Source: Runella limosa DSM 17973 (lineage in GTDB: Bacteria > Bacteroidota > Bacteroidia > Cytophagales > Spirosomataceae). From it: a stretch of DNA of 64,000 bases. The notes below the pieces were generated by a model that worked only from the letters and a program-made list of their open reading frames with translations, was not told where the DNA came from and ran no database searches. A program made the position numbers and the translations under genes. The stretch's first letter is position 1. Each line of letters opens with the position of its first letter. The DNA lies in NCBI RefSeq assembly GCF_000482465.1, contig NZ_KI519423.1, forward strand, positions 280,894 to 344,893. The letters run 5' to 3'. This document shows positions 27,165 to 37,027 of the stretch, one piece after another.

Positions 27165-27497
27165 ATGGCAAAAAATAACCGTGGTGGTATCGTTTACTCT
27201 ACCGACCCCAGTTTTCAATTCGACGATTCAGAGGAAGAACCCGACACGCCTACCCCTAACCAACAAGAGCTTAAAGTATGGCTCGAACGCAAAGGGGGCG
27301 GAAAAGTAGTAACCGCCATTAAAGGATGGACAGGAAAAACGGGAGACATGGAGGCATTGGCTAAACAACTCAAAAACCTCTGCGGCACGGGCGGTACCGC
27401 TAAAGACCGAGAGATTTTGATTCAAGGAGATTTTCGGGATAAAATCCTGACGTGGCTGTTGGCCAAAGGCTACAAAGCAAAAAAAGCAGGCGGGTAA
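27165..27497 (+). CDS. eIF1/SUI1-family translation factor (YciH-like)
   Basis: A 110-residue protein whose C-terminal ~75 residues match the SUI1/eIF1 fold: LKVWLERKGGGKVVTAIKGW, LAKQLKNLCGTGGTAKDREI and ILIQGDFRDKILTWLLAKGYKAKKAGG. In E. coli the homologue YciH lowers initiation on leaderless or non-AUG messages in vitro; a similar stringency role is possible here. The N terminus is short and acidic. It converges with the DUF5723-like gene (3 bases between stops). Confidence 0.92.
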   Translation: MAKNNRGGIVYSTDPSFQFDDSEEEPDTPTPNQQELKVWLERKGGGKVVTAIKGWTGKTGDMEALAKQLKNLCGTGGTAKDREILIQGDFRDKILTWLLAKGYKAKKAGG

Positions 27498-27500
27498 CGG

Positions 27501-28931
27501 CTATTTGTCTTTTTTGTCGTTTAGCCCCCAAAGCTGAATCCCAAAATAAGCCAACGACCCTCGGGGCTGTACGGCTTTGCTTGCCAACGCCCCAAAATTG
27601 CTAAATCCAATATAGGCAGGGCCGAAGCGCACCGAAAAACCAATGGTCGGTTTGTCATTTCCTTCCCACCAAGTGACAGGAAGCGTAAACTCTACGTCTT
27701 CTCCCTCAAAACGCGGTGTCAGTGAAAACACCTGAGGCTGGGCTAAATGAGCAGGTAAAGTACCCACGTTGGTAGGTTTTATCCAAGTAGCATTGACAAA
27801 AAACGCCTTCGCCAACTGTACATCGGCGTCTATGTTAAGCGTACGTGGCAAAGTGGTCGTGTAAGCATAGTCAGTTGGTTTTGCCGTCCCCAAAATGGTT
27901 TCGAGCCCTTTCACCGCGTTGTTTCCTATATCAATGAGTTGGTTCTGAGTGATTGACAACTTATTCGCCGAACCACTGTACTGTTTTCCTCCCGCCGCGT
28001 ACGTAAGCTTTCCAGCATCGGTGAGCGCTACACCAATCCGAGCAATGTAATTCGCCTGATTTTCGGCGTGCTGACGAATACGTCCAATTTCAACCGTCGC
28101 TCCCAAATCAACAGCCGCTCCCGAACCGTAGTCTGACGAAAACAAACTACCCAAACTAAACGCCTGAACGGGTTGAGTATAGCCATATTCGTAGCTCACA
28201 TTGCCCAGCTCCATCACGTATTCAGTCGCGTTGAGCGGTTTTACTTGATAATTGGCATTTTTAATCGTTAAATACACATTCCGTGCCCCAGATAAGCGCT
28301 TTATCGTCGCTCCTACTTTTAGGCGAATCAGTCCATCTAACCGTAACGGCATGGCCGCAAACGTCAGTCCTGTTTCAAAATAGGAATGTTGATTCATGGT
28401 AAAATTGGTAAAACTCCCCGTCGAAGCCGTCGTCAAACCATCATCGAGGCGGTATTTGTACGCGTCAAAAATCGCCGAAGGAACACCTGTGCCTTGCACA
28501 AATCCGCGCAGACGCGTTTGGAAACCTACTACCAGCCAATTGTGTTTCCCTACCCCCACGTAGCCCGATGGCGTTCGCAGTTCTGCCAGTACGTTTACGT
28601 TATCGCCCTGCGTGAGCGTCCCTGTCAACTTCGATTTTCCGTACATATCCGACTCCGCGTAGGCATTGCGAAACGGGTGAAAGAGGGCATCGCTCCGAAA
28701 ATACTTGAAATAGCGGTTGTTGACCGTGGTATTGAACGACACCAAATTGATGTGATAACGGTAGCGCGTACCCGCAATCGACGATGGATTGAACGTAGCA
28801 CGATTGATGCCCGCATAATTGCTACTGTGCTGACCTATAAACTCTTGGGCCCACGCAGAGGGTATTCCATAGAACATAAATAGTCCCCAAAAAACAAGGA
28901 TTGTAGTCAAAAAAGAGCCGAGTTGCTTCAT
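27501..28931 (-). CDS. DUF5723-like outer-membrane beta-barrel protein
   Basis: A 476-residue protein from the ATG at 28931, whose signal peptide MKQLGSFLTTILVFWGLFMF ends at AWA before QEFIGQHSSNYAG. The opening GQHSSNYAGINRATFNPSSIAG is what I recall of DUF5723, a Bacteroidota porin-like family. The body alternates short amphipathic strands and ends with a strand typical of barrels. It probably sits in the outer membrane; cargo or partner unknown. Divergent from the Crp-like gene, with about 90 bases between starts. Confidence 0.8.
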   Translation of the reverse strand: MKQLGSFLTTILVFWGLFMFYGIPSAWAQEFIGQHSSNYAGINRATFNPSSIAGTRYRYHINLVSFNTTVNNRYFKYFRSDALFHPFRNAYAESDMYGKSKLTGTLTQGDNVNVLAELRTPSGYVGVGKHNWLVVGFQTRLRGFVQGTGVPSAIFDAYKYRLDDGLTTASTGSFTNFTMNQHSYFETGLTFAAMPLRLDGLIRLKVGATIKRLSGARNVYLTIKNANYQVKPLNATEYVMELGNVSYEYGYTQPVQAFSLGSLFSSDYGSGAAVDLGATVEIGRIRQHAENQANYIARIGVALTDAGKLTYAAGGKQYSGSANKLSITQNQLIDIGNNAVKGLETILGTAKPTDYAYTTTLPRTLNIDADVQLAKAFFVNATWIKPTNVGTLPAHLAQPQVFSLTPRFEGEDVEFTLPVTWWEGNDKPTIGFSVRFGPAYIGFSNFGALASKAVQPRGSLAYFGIQLWGLNDKKDK

Positions 28932-29021
28932 AATCAGAGAGGGGTAAACCATCAAAATTTCCCCAAAATTCGTCAAAAATTTGGTAGATTGCCCTCCTAA
29001 TGAAACAAAAACCACTTGATT

Positions 29022-29603
29022 ATGGGTGAAAATCATTTTCTAAAACAAATATTCAAAGAGCAAAACTTTAGGACAGAAGATTTAGACGAAATCATACAAC
29101 AATACCAACGCATTGAATTTTCAAAGAATGACTACTTGATTACCGAAGGCACCACCGCCGACTTCTATTATTTTGTTGAAAGTGGCTATGCCCGCTCCTA
29201 CGTTATTGATTTAGAAGGTAACGACATCAGTACCAGTTTTTTTGGTAGTACCGACATCGTCATTGATTGGCACTCTTATTTCTTAAAAGCCAAATGTCGC
29301 GAAAACATTCAGGCCATTACGCCTTGTGTTGTCTGGAAGATTACGTTTAAAAACTTCATGAAGCTTTTCCACATTGAGACTTTTCGAGAGATTGGGCGGA
29401 CTCGACTGATTAACAACTACTTTGAACTCAAAAACCATTCTATCTCTATCATTGCAGACCCCGCCAAAGACAGGTACTTAAATCTTCTAAAGACCAAACC
29501 TGACATTGTTCAAAACGTTCCGCTAAAACAAATTGCAACCTATTTAGGCATTACCGATACTTCACTAAGCAGAATTAGAAAAGAAATTTCCGAAAAAAAA
29601 TGA
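29022..29603 (+). CDS. Crp/Fnr-family transcriptional regulator
   Basis: A 193-residue protein with an N-terminal cyclic-nucleotide-binding-like barrel (ITEGTTADFYYFVESGYARSYV) and a C-terminal winged helix (VPLKQIATYLGITDTSLSRIRKEI). Conserved cAMP-contact residues are not evident, as in most Bacteroidota Crp homologues. The start is ATG 29022. Its TGA overlaps the ATG of the next gene, so both are co-translated. It may control the membrane protein and SRPBCC genes that follow. Confidence 0.88.
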   Translation: MGENHFLKQIFKEQNFRTEDLDEIIQQYQRIEFSKNDYLITEGTTADFYYFVESGYARSYVIDLEGNDISTSFFGSTDIVIDWHSYFLKAKCRENIQAITPCVVWKITFKNFMKLFHIETFREIGRTRLINNYFELKNHSISIIADPAKDRYLNLLKTKPDIVQNVPLKQIATYLGITDTSLSRIRKEISEKK

Positions 29604-30307
29604 ATGAACTCACGTCCTATTTTGTACCTCAATGGGTCTCAATATTGTTTTTACTCACGATTCCACTGCCATTTGTACTTATCAGTACGTTTGTCTTCAA
29701 AAGAACAGCCTATCGCTCCCCTTTTTTTGCCACCATTGCCTTTTTTGTTTTTTATTTGGCGTATATATCCATCGCCAGTTACCTTGGCTGGTTCAACGTC
29801 GTGGCCTTTCCTCCACGGGTTCTGTTATATACCACTTTTCCTTTTGCTTTTCTGCTTTTTGGGGTTGTAACAAAAACCACTGCCTACAGGAAAATACTAA
29901 CATATACGCCCATTGAGGATTTTGTTCGGCTTCATATTTTTAGACTCATAGGCGTATTCTTTCTACTACTAGCTTACTATGAGGCACTTCCTACTGTGTT
30001 TGCCTGGATAGCAGGTTTAGGCGATATTATCACTGCCATTGGTAGTATTTTTGTGGTAAATGCCCTTCAAAATGGCCACAAACACTCAAAAAGGTGGGCT
30101 TACATTTGGAATATTTTTGGTACAGTAGATATTCTATTCACTGCCATTAGCGCCAATGTGATTACCAAAATCGCCATCGACACGGGTACGATGGGGGTAG
30201 ATACCTTGGCCATGTTTCCGTTTTGTATCATTCCTGCCTTTGCCCCTCCTACCATTTTATTTCTTCACTGGACTATTTTCTTAAAACTCAAAAAAAAATC
30301 AAGCTAA
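29600..30307 (+). CDS. Polytopic membrane protein of unknown function
   Basis: A 235-residue protein with about seven hydrophobic segments and short loops. No motif that I recognise. It overlaps the Crp-like gene by 4 bases and ends 83 bases before the SRPBCC gene. The tight coupling to a Crp-type regulator is the only functional hint. Confidence 0.75.
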   Translation: MNELTSYFVPQWVSILFLLTIPLPFVLISTFVFKRTAYRSPFFATIAFFVFYLAYISIASYLGWFNVVAFPPRVLLYTTFPFAFLLFGVVTKTTAYRKILTYTPIEDFVRLHIFRLIGVFFLLLAYYEALPTVFAWIAGLGDIITAIGSIFVVNALQNGHKHSKRWAYIWNIFGTVDILFTAISANVITKIAIDTGTMGVDTLAMFPFCIIPAFAPPTILFLHWTIFLKLKKKSS

Positions 30308-30390
30308 ATTCATTTCTTGTCCTATGGCAAGAAGCCTGTTGCGGTGGCACTCTACCTTTGTCCCATCATTAAAAATTAATCACCGCAAAC

Positions 30391-30927
30391 ATGAAAAAGA
30401 AAATGTTTTTAGCCATCAGCACCGTTCTAATTGTACTTATTGCTGTTTGTTTGTACAAAGCAAACCAACTCACCTCCATTCAAATCATCAAATCAGTCAA
30501 AATTAGTCGGCCTCAAAAAGAAGTGTTTGACATGGTAAGGTACTTAAATAATTTCCCAAAATGGTCACCATTTATAGCCCAAGACCCTAGCTTGAAGTAT
30601 GAGGTCAAAGGCAATGACGGTTTTGTAGGAGCACAATACCACTGGAATGGAAATAAAGGCAATGACTTGGGTTATCAAGAAATCATGGAAGTGGATACAT
30701 TTCGTTTGGTACGTATGAAATGTACGATTCAAAAACCGTTTGTGGCTCAACCTACCTTTGACTATCACTTTACCGAAACTCCCGACGGCATCGAAGTAAC
30801 CCAAGATTTCAGACTCCAATCGAGCTTAGTAAGTGCTTTTTTCCTTTGGGTTTTTGGGGCAAAAGCAGAAATGGAAAAAACGAATCAGCAAGGGTTAGAT
30901 TTACTAAAAAAAGTCACCGAGAAATAA
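30391..30927 (+). CDS. SRPBCC (START/polyketide-cyclase-like) domain protein
   Basis: A 178-residue protein with an N-terminal membrane anchor (FLAISTVLIVLIAVCLY) and a ~145-residue SRPBCC ligand-binding domain, recognisable from KISRPQKEVFDMVRYLNNFPKWSPF and the paired strands that follow. The cavity would hold a hydrophobic ligand; identity unknown. Likely the last gene of the Crp-led unit, as a good terminator follows. Confidence 0.8.
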   Translation: MKKKMFLAISTVLIVLIAVCLYKANQLTSIQIIKSVKISRPQKEVFDMVRYLNNFPKWSPFIAQDPSLKYEVKGNDGFVGAQYHWNGNKGNDLGYQEIMEVDTFRLVRMKCTIQKPFVAQPTFDYHFTETPDGIEVTQDFRLQSSLVSAFFLWVFGAKAEMEKTNQQGLDLLKKVTEK

Positions 30928-30945
30928 TTTCATCTGCTTCTTATC

Positions 30946-30977
30946 ATTCTGTTGGGGATAACTATTCCCAACAGAAT
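30946..30977 (+). terminator. Intrinsic terminator after the SRPBCC gene
   Basis: An 11-bp stem (ATTCTGTTGGG at 30946-30956 with 30967-30977), 10-base loop, followed by TTTT. Confidence 0.8.
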
Positions 30978-31019
30978 TTTTACGATTTTTGTAACATCTT
31001 GCTTTAATTAGCTTATTCA

Positions 31020-31060
31020 AACAGGTTAAACGCATTAAAAAAATAGCCTCAGCGAGGCTA
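31020..31060 (+). repeat. Copy 1 of a palindrome-cored intergenic element
   Basis: About 41 bases including TAGCCTC-AGC-GAGGCTA (31044-31060) preceded by AACAGGTT and ACGCATT blocks. The same arrangement occurs on the opposite strand at 47850-47891. Confidence 0.7.
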
Positions 31061-31134
31061 AACCTTTGTAGAAAAAGGGAGTTAAAACATCAAAAACCCC
31101 ATCGCAGCAACCGACGCTTATAGATTTTTTCGCC

Positions 31135-32100
31135 ATGCACTTCCGAACCGAGCTGACCGTCCCCGAAAGTCCTAAAAAAATAGCCCTTCAAACCCACGTC
31201 TTAACACTAGGCTCATGCTTTGCGGAAGTCATTGGTACAAAGCTCGTTGACAACAAAATCCCGACCCTTGCCAATCCGTTTGGAACGCTGTTTAATCCTT
31301 TATCTATCACCAAACTACTGCACCACGCGCTTGATGAAACACTGCCCGACGAACGTCTGTACGTTGAACATCAAGGCGTTTGGTTTCACTACGACTTTCA
31401 TTCGTCGCTTTGGGGGCGCACCCAAGACGAGCTTCGTCAGCGTCTTTTTGCTATTTTACAAGAAGTGAAGCAATGGTTGCTCCAGACCGATGTCCTCATC
31501 ATCACCCTCGGAACAGCCTTTGTGTATCGCCACCTCTCCAGCGGCCAGTTGGTAGCTAATTGTCATAAAACACCCAATTCTGCTTTTGAACGAGAGCTAC
31601 TCAGAACCGAACAGATAGTTGAAGCATTTGAAGGTGTATTGGCGCAACTCCCCTCTTTTCTTCACGTCGTTTTTACGGTTAGCCCCGTACGGCACACCCG
31701 CGATACGCTGCCACTCAACGCCGTCAGTAAATCGCTGCTACGCGTGGCTTGCCACGAACTATCGGAGCGGGGTCATGCTTACTTTCCTGCCTACGAATTA
31801 TTGCTCGACGACCTCCGCGATTATCGTTTCTACAAATCTGACCTTATTCATCCCAACGAGCAAGCCGAAGACTATATTTTTGAGCGGTTTTCTAACGCTT
31901 ATTTTACCAAAGAGTTACAAAAATTTATCCAAGAATGGCAAAAGATTCGGCAAGCGCTCGGGCATCGTCCGCTGTACCCTAATACCGCTAGTCATCGTCA
32001 ATTTTTAGAAAATTTACTTCAAAAACTACAAAAAATCGCCAGTGATGTTGATGTAAACCCCGAAATAGCCACGGTATCCGAACAACTTACTTGTTTGTAA
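31135..32100 (+). CDS. GSCFA domain protein
   Basis: A 321-residue protein with the family-naming motif LGSCFAE near residue 25 (SGNH-like block I), the IPTLANPFGTLFNPLSI segment, and a later DLIHPNEQAEDYIFERF that supplies the Asp/His of a GDSL/SGNH esterase-like triad. The family is widespread in Bacteroidota and predicted to be a hydrolase acting on an unknown ester. No signal peptide is seen. Standalone gene. Confidence 0.9.
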   Translation: MHFRTELTVPESPKKIALQTHVLTLGSCFAEVIGTKLVDNKIPTLANPFGTLFNPLSITKLLHHALDETLPDERLYVEHQGVWFHYDFHSSLWGRTQDELRQRLFAILQEVKQWLLQTDVLIITLGTAFVYRHLSSGQLVANCHKTPNSAFERELLRTEQIVEAFEGVLAQLPSFLHVVFTVSPVRHTRDTLPLNAVSKSLLRVACHELSERGHAYFPAYELLLDDLRDYRFYKSDLIHPNEQAEDYIFERFSNAYFTKELQKFIQEWQKIRQALGHRPLYPNTASHRQFLENLLQKLQKIASDVDVNPEIATVSEQLTCL

Positions 32101-32179
32101 AAAAGAGATTCTGCTCGACAAATCCACTCCAAACGCCGTTTTTTAACAAACATACTGTGGATAGAATGGGTTTTAGTGG

Positions 32180-32187
32180 TATATTTG
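32180..32187 (+). promoter_or_regulatory. Candidate -7 element before the efflux region
   Basis: TATATTTG, a perfect TAnnTTTG, 9 bases before the ATG at 32197. The message would be nearly leaderless. The -33 element is poor. Confidence 0.4.
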
Positions 32188-32196
32188 CCATAGAGC

Positions 32197-32604
32197 ATGA
32201 AATCAGCAAGTGTCACATACATACTTAAACAAATCGTTTGTTGGGCCTTACTCCTTCAAATGACTCATCTATGTATTGCCCCTGTGCCTCCAATAATTTT
32301 GGAAAAAACGGCCACGCTTTACCGCGACAACACCTGTCATCAACGCCCCCAAAACTTTCTCACCTTGCTTACTGTTGCGTTGGTTAATTCCATCGCAAGC
32401 CACACAGATGCCCCTTCCAGTGAAAAAGGAAGTGAAAGTTCTTTTCTTGAAGATTTCAGCATTGGCCTTATTTGGCCCCCGTTTGACGTAGAATTTTTAT
32501 CCATCCAGCTCACCGATGAGTTGGACGCCAATTTCGACCATTATTTAGGACTTCTTGAAACGCGAGAAATTGAACCCATTTCTCCGCCTCCAAACTTCAG
32601 CTAA
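32197..32604 (+). CDS. Hypothetical exported protein upstream of an RND efflux operon
   Basis: A 135-residue protein with one N-terminal hydrophobic stretch (IVCWALLLQMTHLCIAPV) that may be a signal peptide. The rest is acidic and has no motif I recognise, ending in a Pro-rich EIEPISPPPNFS. It precedes the efflux adaptor by 105 bases, which contain a hairpin, so part of its transcript could read into the operon. Confidence 0.55.
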   Translation: MKSASVTYILKQIVCWALLLQMTHLCIAPVPPIILEKTATLYRDNTCHQRPQNFLTLLTVALVNSIASHTDAPSSEKGSESSFLEDFSIGLIWPPFDVEFLSIQLTDELDANFDHYLGLLETREIEPISPPPNFS

Positions 32605-32628
32605 CTTCCTTTACTAAGGCCTCATCTT

Positions 32629-32666
32629 GAGCGCTCTCAGGACTTGGCTTTCCAAGTCCTTCGCTC
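32629..32666 (+). promoter_or_regulatory. Hairpin in the leader of the RND efflux operon
   Basis: AGGACTTGG (32639-32647) pairs perfectly with CCAAGTCCT (32652-32660) over a CTTT loop; outer GAGCG/CGCTC arms at 32629-32633 and 32662-32666 extend it. A short T4 lies further downstream. Possible attenuator between the hypothetical gene and the adaptor. Confidence 0.45.
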
Positions 32667-32709
32667 CGCGTTTTCCATTACTGTATATTTCAACACAACC
32701 ATTATTTCT

Positions 32710-33831
32710 ATGAGAGTAACATTAATCGTCACTTCGGTGATTGGGCTGTGCATTTCGGCCTGCTCAACTGCCGATTCCAACCAAACCACCACCCAAGAGA
32801 AGTACCCTGTTATTCAACCGATTACTATTGATACCGTCTATCATACAGACTATGTGTCAGACATCAACTCCGTTAAAAACGTTGAAATTCGCGCTCGGGT
32901 CAAGGGCTATATTGAAAGCATTCACGTGGATGAAGGTAAAACGGTAAGAAAAGGGCAAGTGCTCTTTCGTATCAGTAATCAAGAATACAAAGGGGATTTA
33001 TTGCGCGCTACGGCCGTGCTAAAAAGCGCCATCGCCGAGGCTAAAACCGCTGAACTTGACCTACTAAACGTCAAGAAATTGGTGGACAAAAACGTCGTGT
33101 CCAAAACTGAATACGACATGGCAAAAGCCAAACTCGACGCCCTCAATGCCCGCATCGAAGAGGCCGAATCGCAAGAACAAAGCGCCAAACTCAAGCTGTC
33201 ATTTTCGGAAATCAAAGCTCCCTTTGATGGAATTATCAACCGTATTCCCAACAAAATCGGAAGTTTGATTGACGAAGGAACGCTTTTGACCACCATTTCC
33301 GACAACCAAGAAGTGTATGCTTATTTTAACGTTTCAGAAAAAGAATACCTCGAATTTGCGGCCAATAATAAGCAAACTGACCATCGAACCCAGGTTGAAT
33401 TGATTCTGGCCAACAGCGAAGAGCATCCGCACAAAGGTTACGTCGAAACCATTGAAGGTGAGTTTGATAACGCCACGGGAAGCATTGCGTTTCGTGCCCG
33501 TTTTCCTAACCCCGAACGTATCCTCAAACACGGTTCTAGCGGTAAGGTACGCGTGCTGCGTAAGGTTAAAAACGCCCTCGTCATTCCTCAAAAATCAACC
33601 TTTGAAATTCAAGATAAAATCTACGTCTATGTAGTGGACAACCAAAATAAAGTCCAAATGCGAAGTTTTGTGCCTAAACTCCGAATGCCGCACTTGTACG
33701 TGTTGGAATCGGGGATTAGTCCGAACGACAAAATCATTTATGAAGGGTTGCAAGACATGCGCGTCGGCATGATTGTAAAACCTGAAATGAAGTCGTTCGC
33801 AACAATTCGTTCGCAATTGACGCAGCAATAA
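32710..33831 (+). CDS. RND efflux periplasmic adaptor (membrane fusion protein), lipoprotein
   Basis: A 373-residue lipoprotein from the ATG at 32710 (lipobox ISAC). It has the AcrA/MexA domain order: lipoyl half-motifs (VEIRARVKGYIESIHVDEGKTVRKGQVLF and the returning KLSFSEIKAPFDGIINR), a helical hairpin of about 75 residues between them, a beta-barrel and a membrane-proximal domain. It links the inner-membrane pump to the outer-membrane channel. It is followed after 43 bases by the pump gene. Confidence 0.94.
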   Translation: MRVTLIVTSVIGLCISACSTADSNQTTTQEKYPVIQPITIDTVYHTDYVSDINSVKNVEIRARVKGYIESIHVDEGKTVRKGQVLFRISNQEYKGDLLRATAVLKSAIAEAKTAELDLLNVKKLVDKNVVSKTEYDMAKAKLDALNARIEEAESQEQSAKLKLSFSEIKAPFDGIINRIPNKIGSLIDEGTLLTTISDNQEVYAYFNVSEKEYLEFAANNKQTDHRTQVELILANSEEHPHKGYVETIEGEFDNATGSIAFRARFPNPERILKHGSSGKVRVLRKVKNALVIPQKSTFEIQDKIYVYVVDNQNKVQMRSFVPKLRMPHLYVLESGISPNDKIIYEGLQDMRVGMIVKPEMKSFATIRSQLTQQ

Positions 33832-33874
33832 TACCTGCTGTAAAAACCATTGTCCCACACAAATACGTATCATC

Positions 33875-36800
33875 ATGTTTACCTTGTTTATCAATAGGCC
33901 CGTCCTATCGATTGTTATATCGCTTATCATCACGCTGCTAGGGCTGCTTGCCATGACCCAGCTCCCCGTGACCCAATATCCCGACATCGCTCCTCCTGCC
34001 GTAACGGTAACGACCAAATACACAGGGGCTAACGCCGAAGCCTGCTCGAAGGCCGTAGTAACACCGCTCGAACGCGCCATCAACGGTGTACCAGGCATGA
34101 CCTACATGACCTCCGTCTCAGGCAACGACGGTACCAGTATCATTCAGGTGTATTTTAAAGTAGGCACCGACCCTGATTTGGCTTCTGTAAACGTCCAAAC
34201 GCGGGTAGCCACCGTCCTCGACGAATTGCCCGAAGAGGTTATCAAAGCGGGGGTATCAACCGAAAAAGAGGTAAACAGTATGTTGATGTATATCAACCTC
34301 TTGAGTGAAGATACCACCGCCAACGAAGAGTTTTTGTACAACTTTGCCGACATCAACGTCGTAGCCGAATTAAAGCGGGTGGACGGGGTAGGTTTTGCCA
34401 ACATCATGGGGCAACGCGAGTACTCCATGCGGGTATGGCTCAAACCCGACCGCATGACGGTCTATAATGTCTCCGCCGACGATGTTATTTCCGCGCTCCG
34501 CAACCAAAACGTAGAAGCTGCCCCTGGGAAAATCGGGGAAAGTTCTGGTCGCAAATCGCAGTCGTTGCAGTACGTTCTTCGCTACACGGGGAAATTTACC
34601 GACCAAGCACAGTATGAAAATATCATCATCAAGGCCAACCCAAGTGGTGATATTTTACGCTTGAAAGACGTGGCCGACATCGAATTTGGTTCGTTGAATT
34701 ACAACGTTTTGTCCAAAGAAAACGGCCGTCCATCGGCCGCGATTTTGCTCAAACAACGTCCTGGTTCTAACGCAAGTGCGGTGATTGCCAACATCAAAAC
34801 AAAAATGACGGAGTTGCAGAAGTCGTTCCCGCCAGGCATGACCTACACTGTCAGCTACGACGTGTCGCGCTTTTTGGACGCTTCTATCCACGAGGTAATC
34901 AAGACCTTGATTGAAGCCTTTATTTTGGTGGCATTGGTGGTGTTTATCTTCTTGCAAGATTTCCGCTCCACGCTCATCCCTGCCTTGGCCGTACCAGTTT
35001 CGCTCATTGGTACATTTTTCTTTATGCAAATGTTCGGGTTTTCCATCAACCTCCTCACGTTGTTTGCCTTGGTTTTGGCCATCGGGATTGTGGTTGACAA
35101 TGCCATTGTGGTCGTCGAGGCTGTTCACGCCAAGATGGAGGAAAAAGGGCTCAATGCCAAAGAAGCCACCATCGAATCCATGAACGAAATCAGCGGCGCC
35201 ATTGTGGCGATTACGCTCGTTATGACGGCCGTGTTTGTGCCCGTAGCGTTTATGGACGGCCCATCGGGGGTATTTTATCGTCAGTTTTCGATTACGATGG
35301 CCATTTCGATTGTGATTTCGGGAATCAACGCCCTTACGCTTACGCCCGCGCTTTGCGCCATCATGCTCAAAAGCCACCACGGCCAGAAAGCCACGCTGTT
35401 GACTCGCTTTTTTGACGGATTCAACAATTGGTACAACGGCGTATCAGATCGTTATCGCTCACTGATCAACGTTATTGCCAATCGTCGCGTGGTGACGTTT
35501 GCTATGTTGGTTTTCTTCATTGCGGCTACGTGGGGTACCAACCTCGTACTTCCCTCAGGTTTTATTCCGACGGAAGACCAAGGGACAATTTATGCCAACA
35601 TCACGACGCCGTCGGGGGCTACCCTCGAACGTACCGAAGCAGTGGTGGACGAAATTGAAAAAGTAAGCCTAAAACTCGATGCCGTGGAGTCGATTTCGAC
35701 TTTATCGGGCTTTAGTTTAATGACCGACGGTGCGGGGGCTTCGTTTGGGATGGGAATGATGAACCTCAAACCGTGGGAAAGCCGCAAAGAGTCGGTGGAC
35801 GACGTGATTGCGTTGTTGTCCGAAAAAACCAAACACATCAAAGACGCCGACATTCAGTTTTTCCCTCCCCCTGCCGTGCCTGGTTACGGAAACGCCAGCG
35901 GGTTTGAGTTCCGTCTTCAAGATCGTACGGGAAGTGGCAACTTGCAAGCCATGGAAAAAGTGACAAAGTCGTTCATTGAAGAACTCAACAAACGTCCCGA
36001 AGTAGTCAACGCCTTTACGAGCTACGATGCGAGTTTTCCGCAGTATTTGATTCACGTTGACAACGAAAAAGCGGCACAAAAGGGCGTTTCCATTGACAAC
36101 GCCATGAACAACCTCCAATCGCTCATTGGTAGTTTTTACGCGACTAACTTTATTCGTTTTGGGCAAATGTACAAAGTGATGGTGCAAGCCTCGCCTGAGT
36201 ACCGAATGCAGCCGGAGGATATTCTCAAACTGTACGTTAAAAACACCGAAGGGGAAATGGTGCCGTACTCCGCTTTTGTCAAAACAGAACGGGTGTATGG
36301 CCCCGAGCAACTCACGCGCTACAACATGTTTACGGCCGCGATGATCAACGGCGACGCCGCCCCAGGTTTTAGTAGTGGCGACGCCATCAAAGCCATTCAA
36401 GAAGTGGCCGCCCAAAAACTTCCCAAAGGCTACACCTACGAATGGTCGGGCATGACCCGCGACGAAATCTTGTCGGGCGACCAAGCCATTTACATTTTTA
36501 TCATCTGTCTTATTTTCGTGTATTTGTTGCTTGCGGCGCAGTACGAGAGCTTTTTACTACCGCTTCCTGTGCTTTTATCGTTGCCAACGGGGATATTTGG
36601 TGCCTTTTTCTTCTTGGCGGTTTTGGGGTTACAAAACAACATTTACGCCCAAGTCGCGCTGGTGATGTTGATTGGTCTGTTGGGTAAAAATGCCATTTTG
36701 ATTGTCGAGTTTGCCATTCTAAAACGGAGCGAAGGCTATACGCCACTGCAAGCGGCTATCGAAGGGTCCGCCTCACGTTTGCGGCCGATTTTGATGACTT

Positions 36801-37027
36801 CGTTTGCCTTCATTGCAGGGTTAATTCCGCTGATGATGGCCTCGGGTGCAGGTGCCATCGGAAACCGTACCATCGGAACAGCCGCTGCGGGCGGAATGCT
36901 CTTTGGGACGGTCTTTGGGGTGATTTTGATACCAGGTTTGTACGTGGTATTTGAAACCCTATCCGACCGATTGTCACGCAAGAAGAAAAAAGAAGTTGCC
37001 CACCTAACCCACGAAGTCAATGCGTAA
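33875..37027 (+). CDS. RND multidrug efflux pump, AcrB/MexB-type (HAE1)
   Basis: A 1050-residue inner-membrane transporter with twelve TM segments and two large periplasmic loops. Landmarks: FINRPVLSIVISLIITLLG at the start; GTDPDLASVNVQTRV; TM4 with the proton-relay pair in IGIVVDNAIVVVEAV; QDQGTIYA-like TEDQGTIYANI; and ALVMLIGLLGKNAILIVEFA plus LRPILMTSFAFIAG near the end. It uses the proton gradient to export drugs or metabolites; the spectrum is unknown. Its end overlaps the outer-membrane factor gene by 8 bases. Confidence 0.97.
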   Translation: MFTLFINRPVLSIVISLIITLLGLLAMTQLPVTQYPDIAPPAVTVTTKYTGANAEACSKAVVTPLERAINGVPGMTYMTSVSGNDGTSIIQVYFKVGTDPDLASVNVQTRVATVLDELPEEVIKAGVSTEKEVNSMLMYINLLSEDTTANEEFLYNFADINVVAELKRVDGVGFANIMGQREYSMRVWLKPDRMTVYNVSADDVISALRNQNVEAAPGKIGESSGRKSQSLQYVLRYTGKFTDQAQYENIIIKANPSGDILRLKDVADIEFGSLNYNVLSKENGRPSAAILLKQRPGSNASAVIANIKTKMTELQKSFPPGMTYTVSYDVSRFLDASIHEVIKTLIEAFILVALVVFIFLQDFRSTLIPALAVPVSLIGTFFFMQMFGFSINLLTLFALVLAIGIVVDNAIVVVEAVHAKMEEKGLNAKEATIESMNEISGAIVAITLVMTAVFVPVAFMDGPSGVFYRQFSITMAISIVISGINALTLTPALCAIMLKSHHGQKATLLTRFFDGFNNWYNGVSDRYRSLINVIANRRVVTFAMLVFFIAATWGTNLVLPSGFIPTEDQGTIYANITTPSGATLERTEAVVDEIEKVSLKLDAVESISTLSGFSLMTDGAGASFGMGMMNLKPWESRKESVDDVIALLSEKTKHIKDADIQFFPPPAVPGYGNASGFEFRLQDRTGSGNLQAMEKVTKSFIEELNKRPEVVNAFTSYDASFPQYLIHVDNEKAAQKGVSIDNAMNNLQSLIGSFYATNFIRFGQMYKVMVQASPEYRMQPEDILKLYVKNTEGEMVPYSAFVKTERVYGPEQLTRYNMFTAAMINGDAAPGFSSGDAIKAIQEVAAQKLPKGYTYEWSGMTRDEILSGDQAIYIFIICLIFVYLLLAAQYESFLLPLPVLLSLPTGIFGAFFFLAVLGLQNNIYAQVALVMLIGLLGKNAILIVEFAILKRSEGYTPLQAAIEGSASRLRPILMTSFAFIAGLIPLMMASGAGAIGNRTIGTAAAGGMLFGTVFGVILIPGLYVVFETLSDRLSRKKKKEVAHLTHEVNA

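Noticed and set aside
34655-35380. Long antisense frame within the RND pump gene
   Set aside because: Shadow of a high-confidence coding region, His/Arg/Asn-rich nonsense composition.
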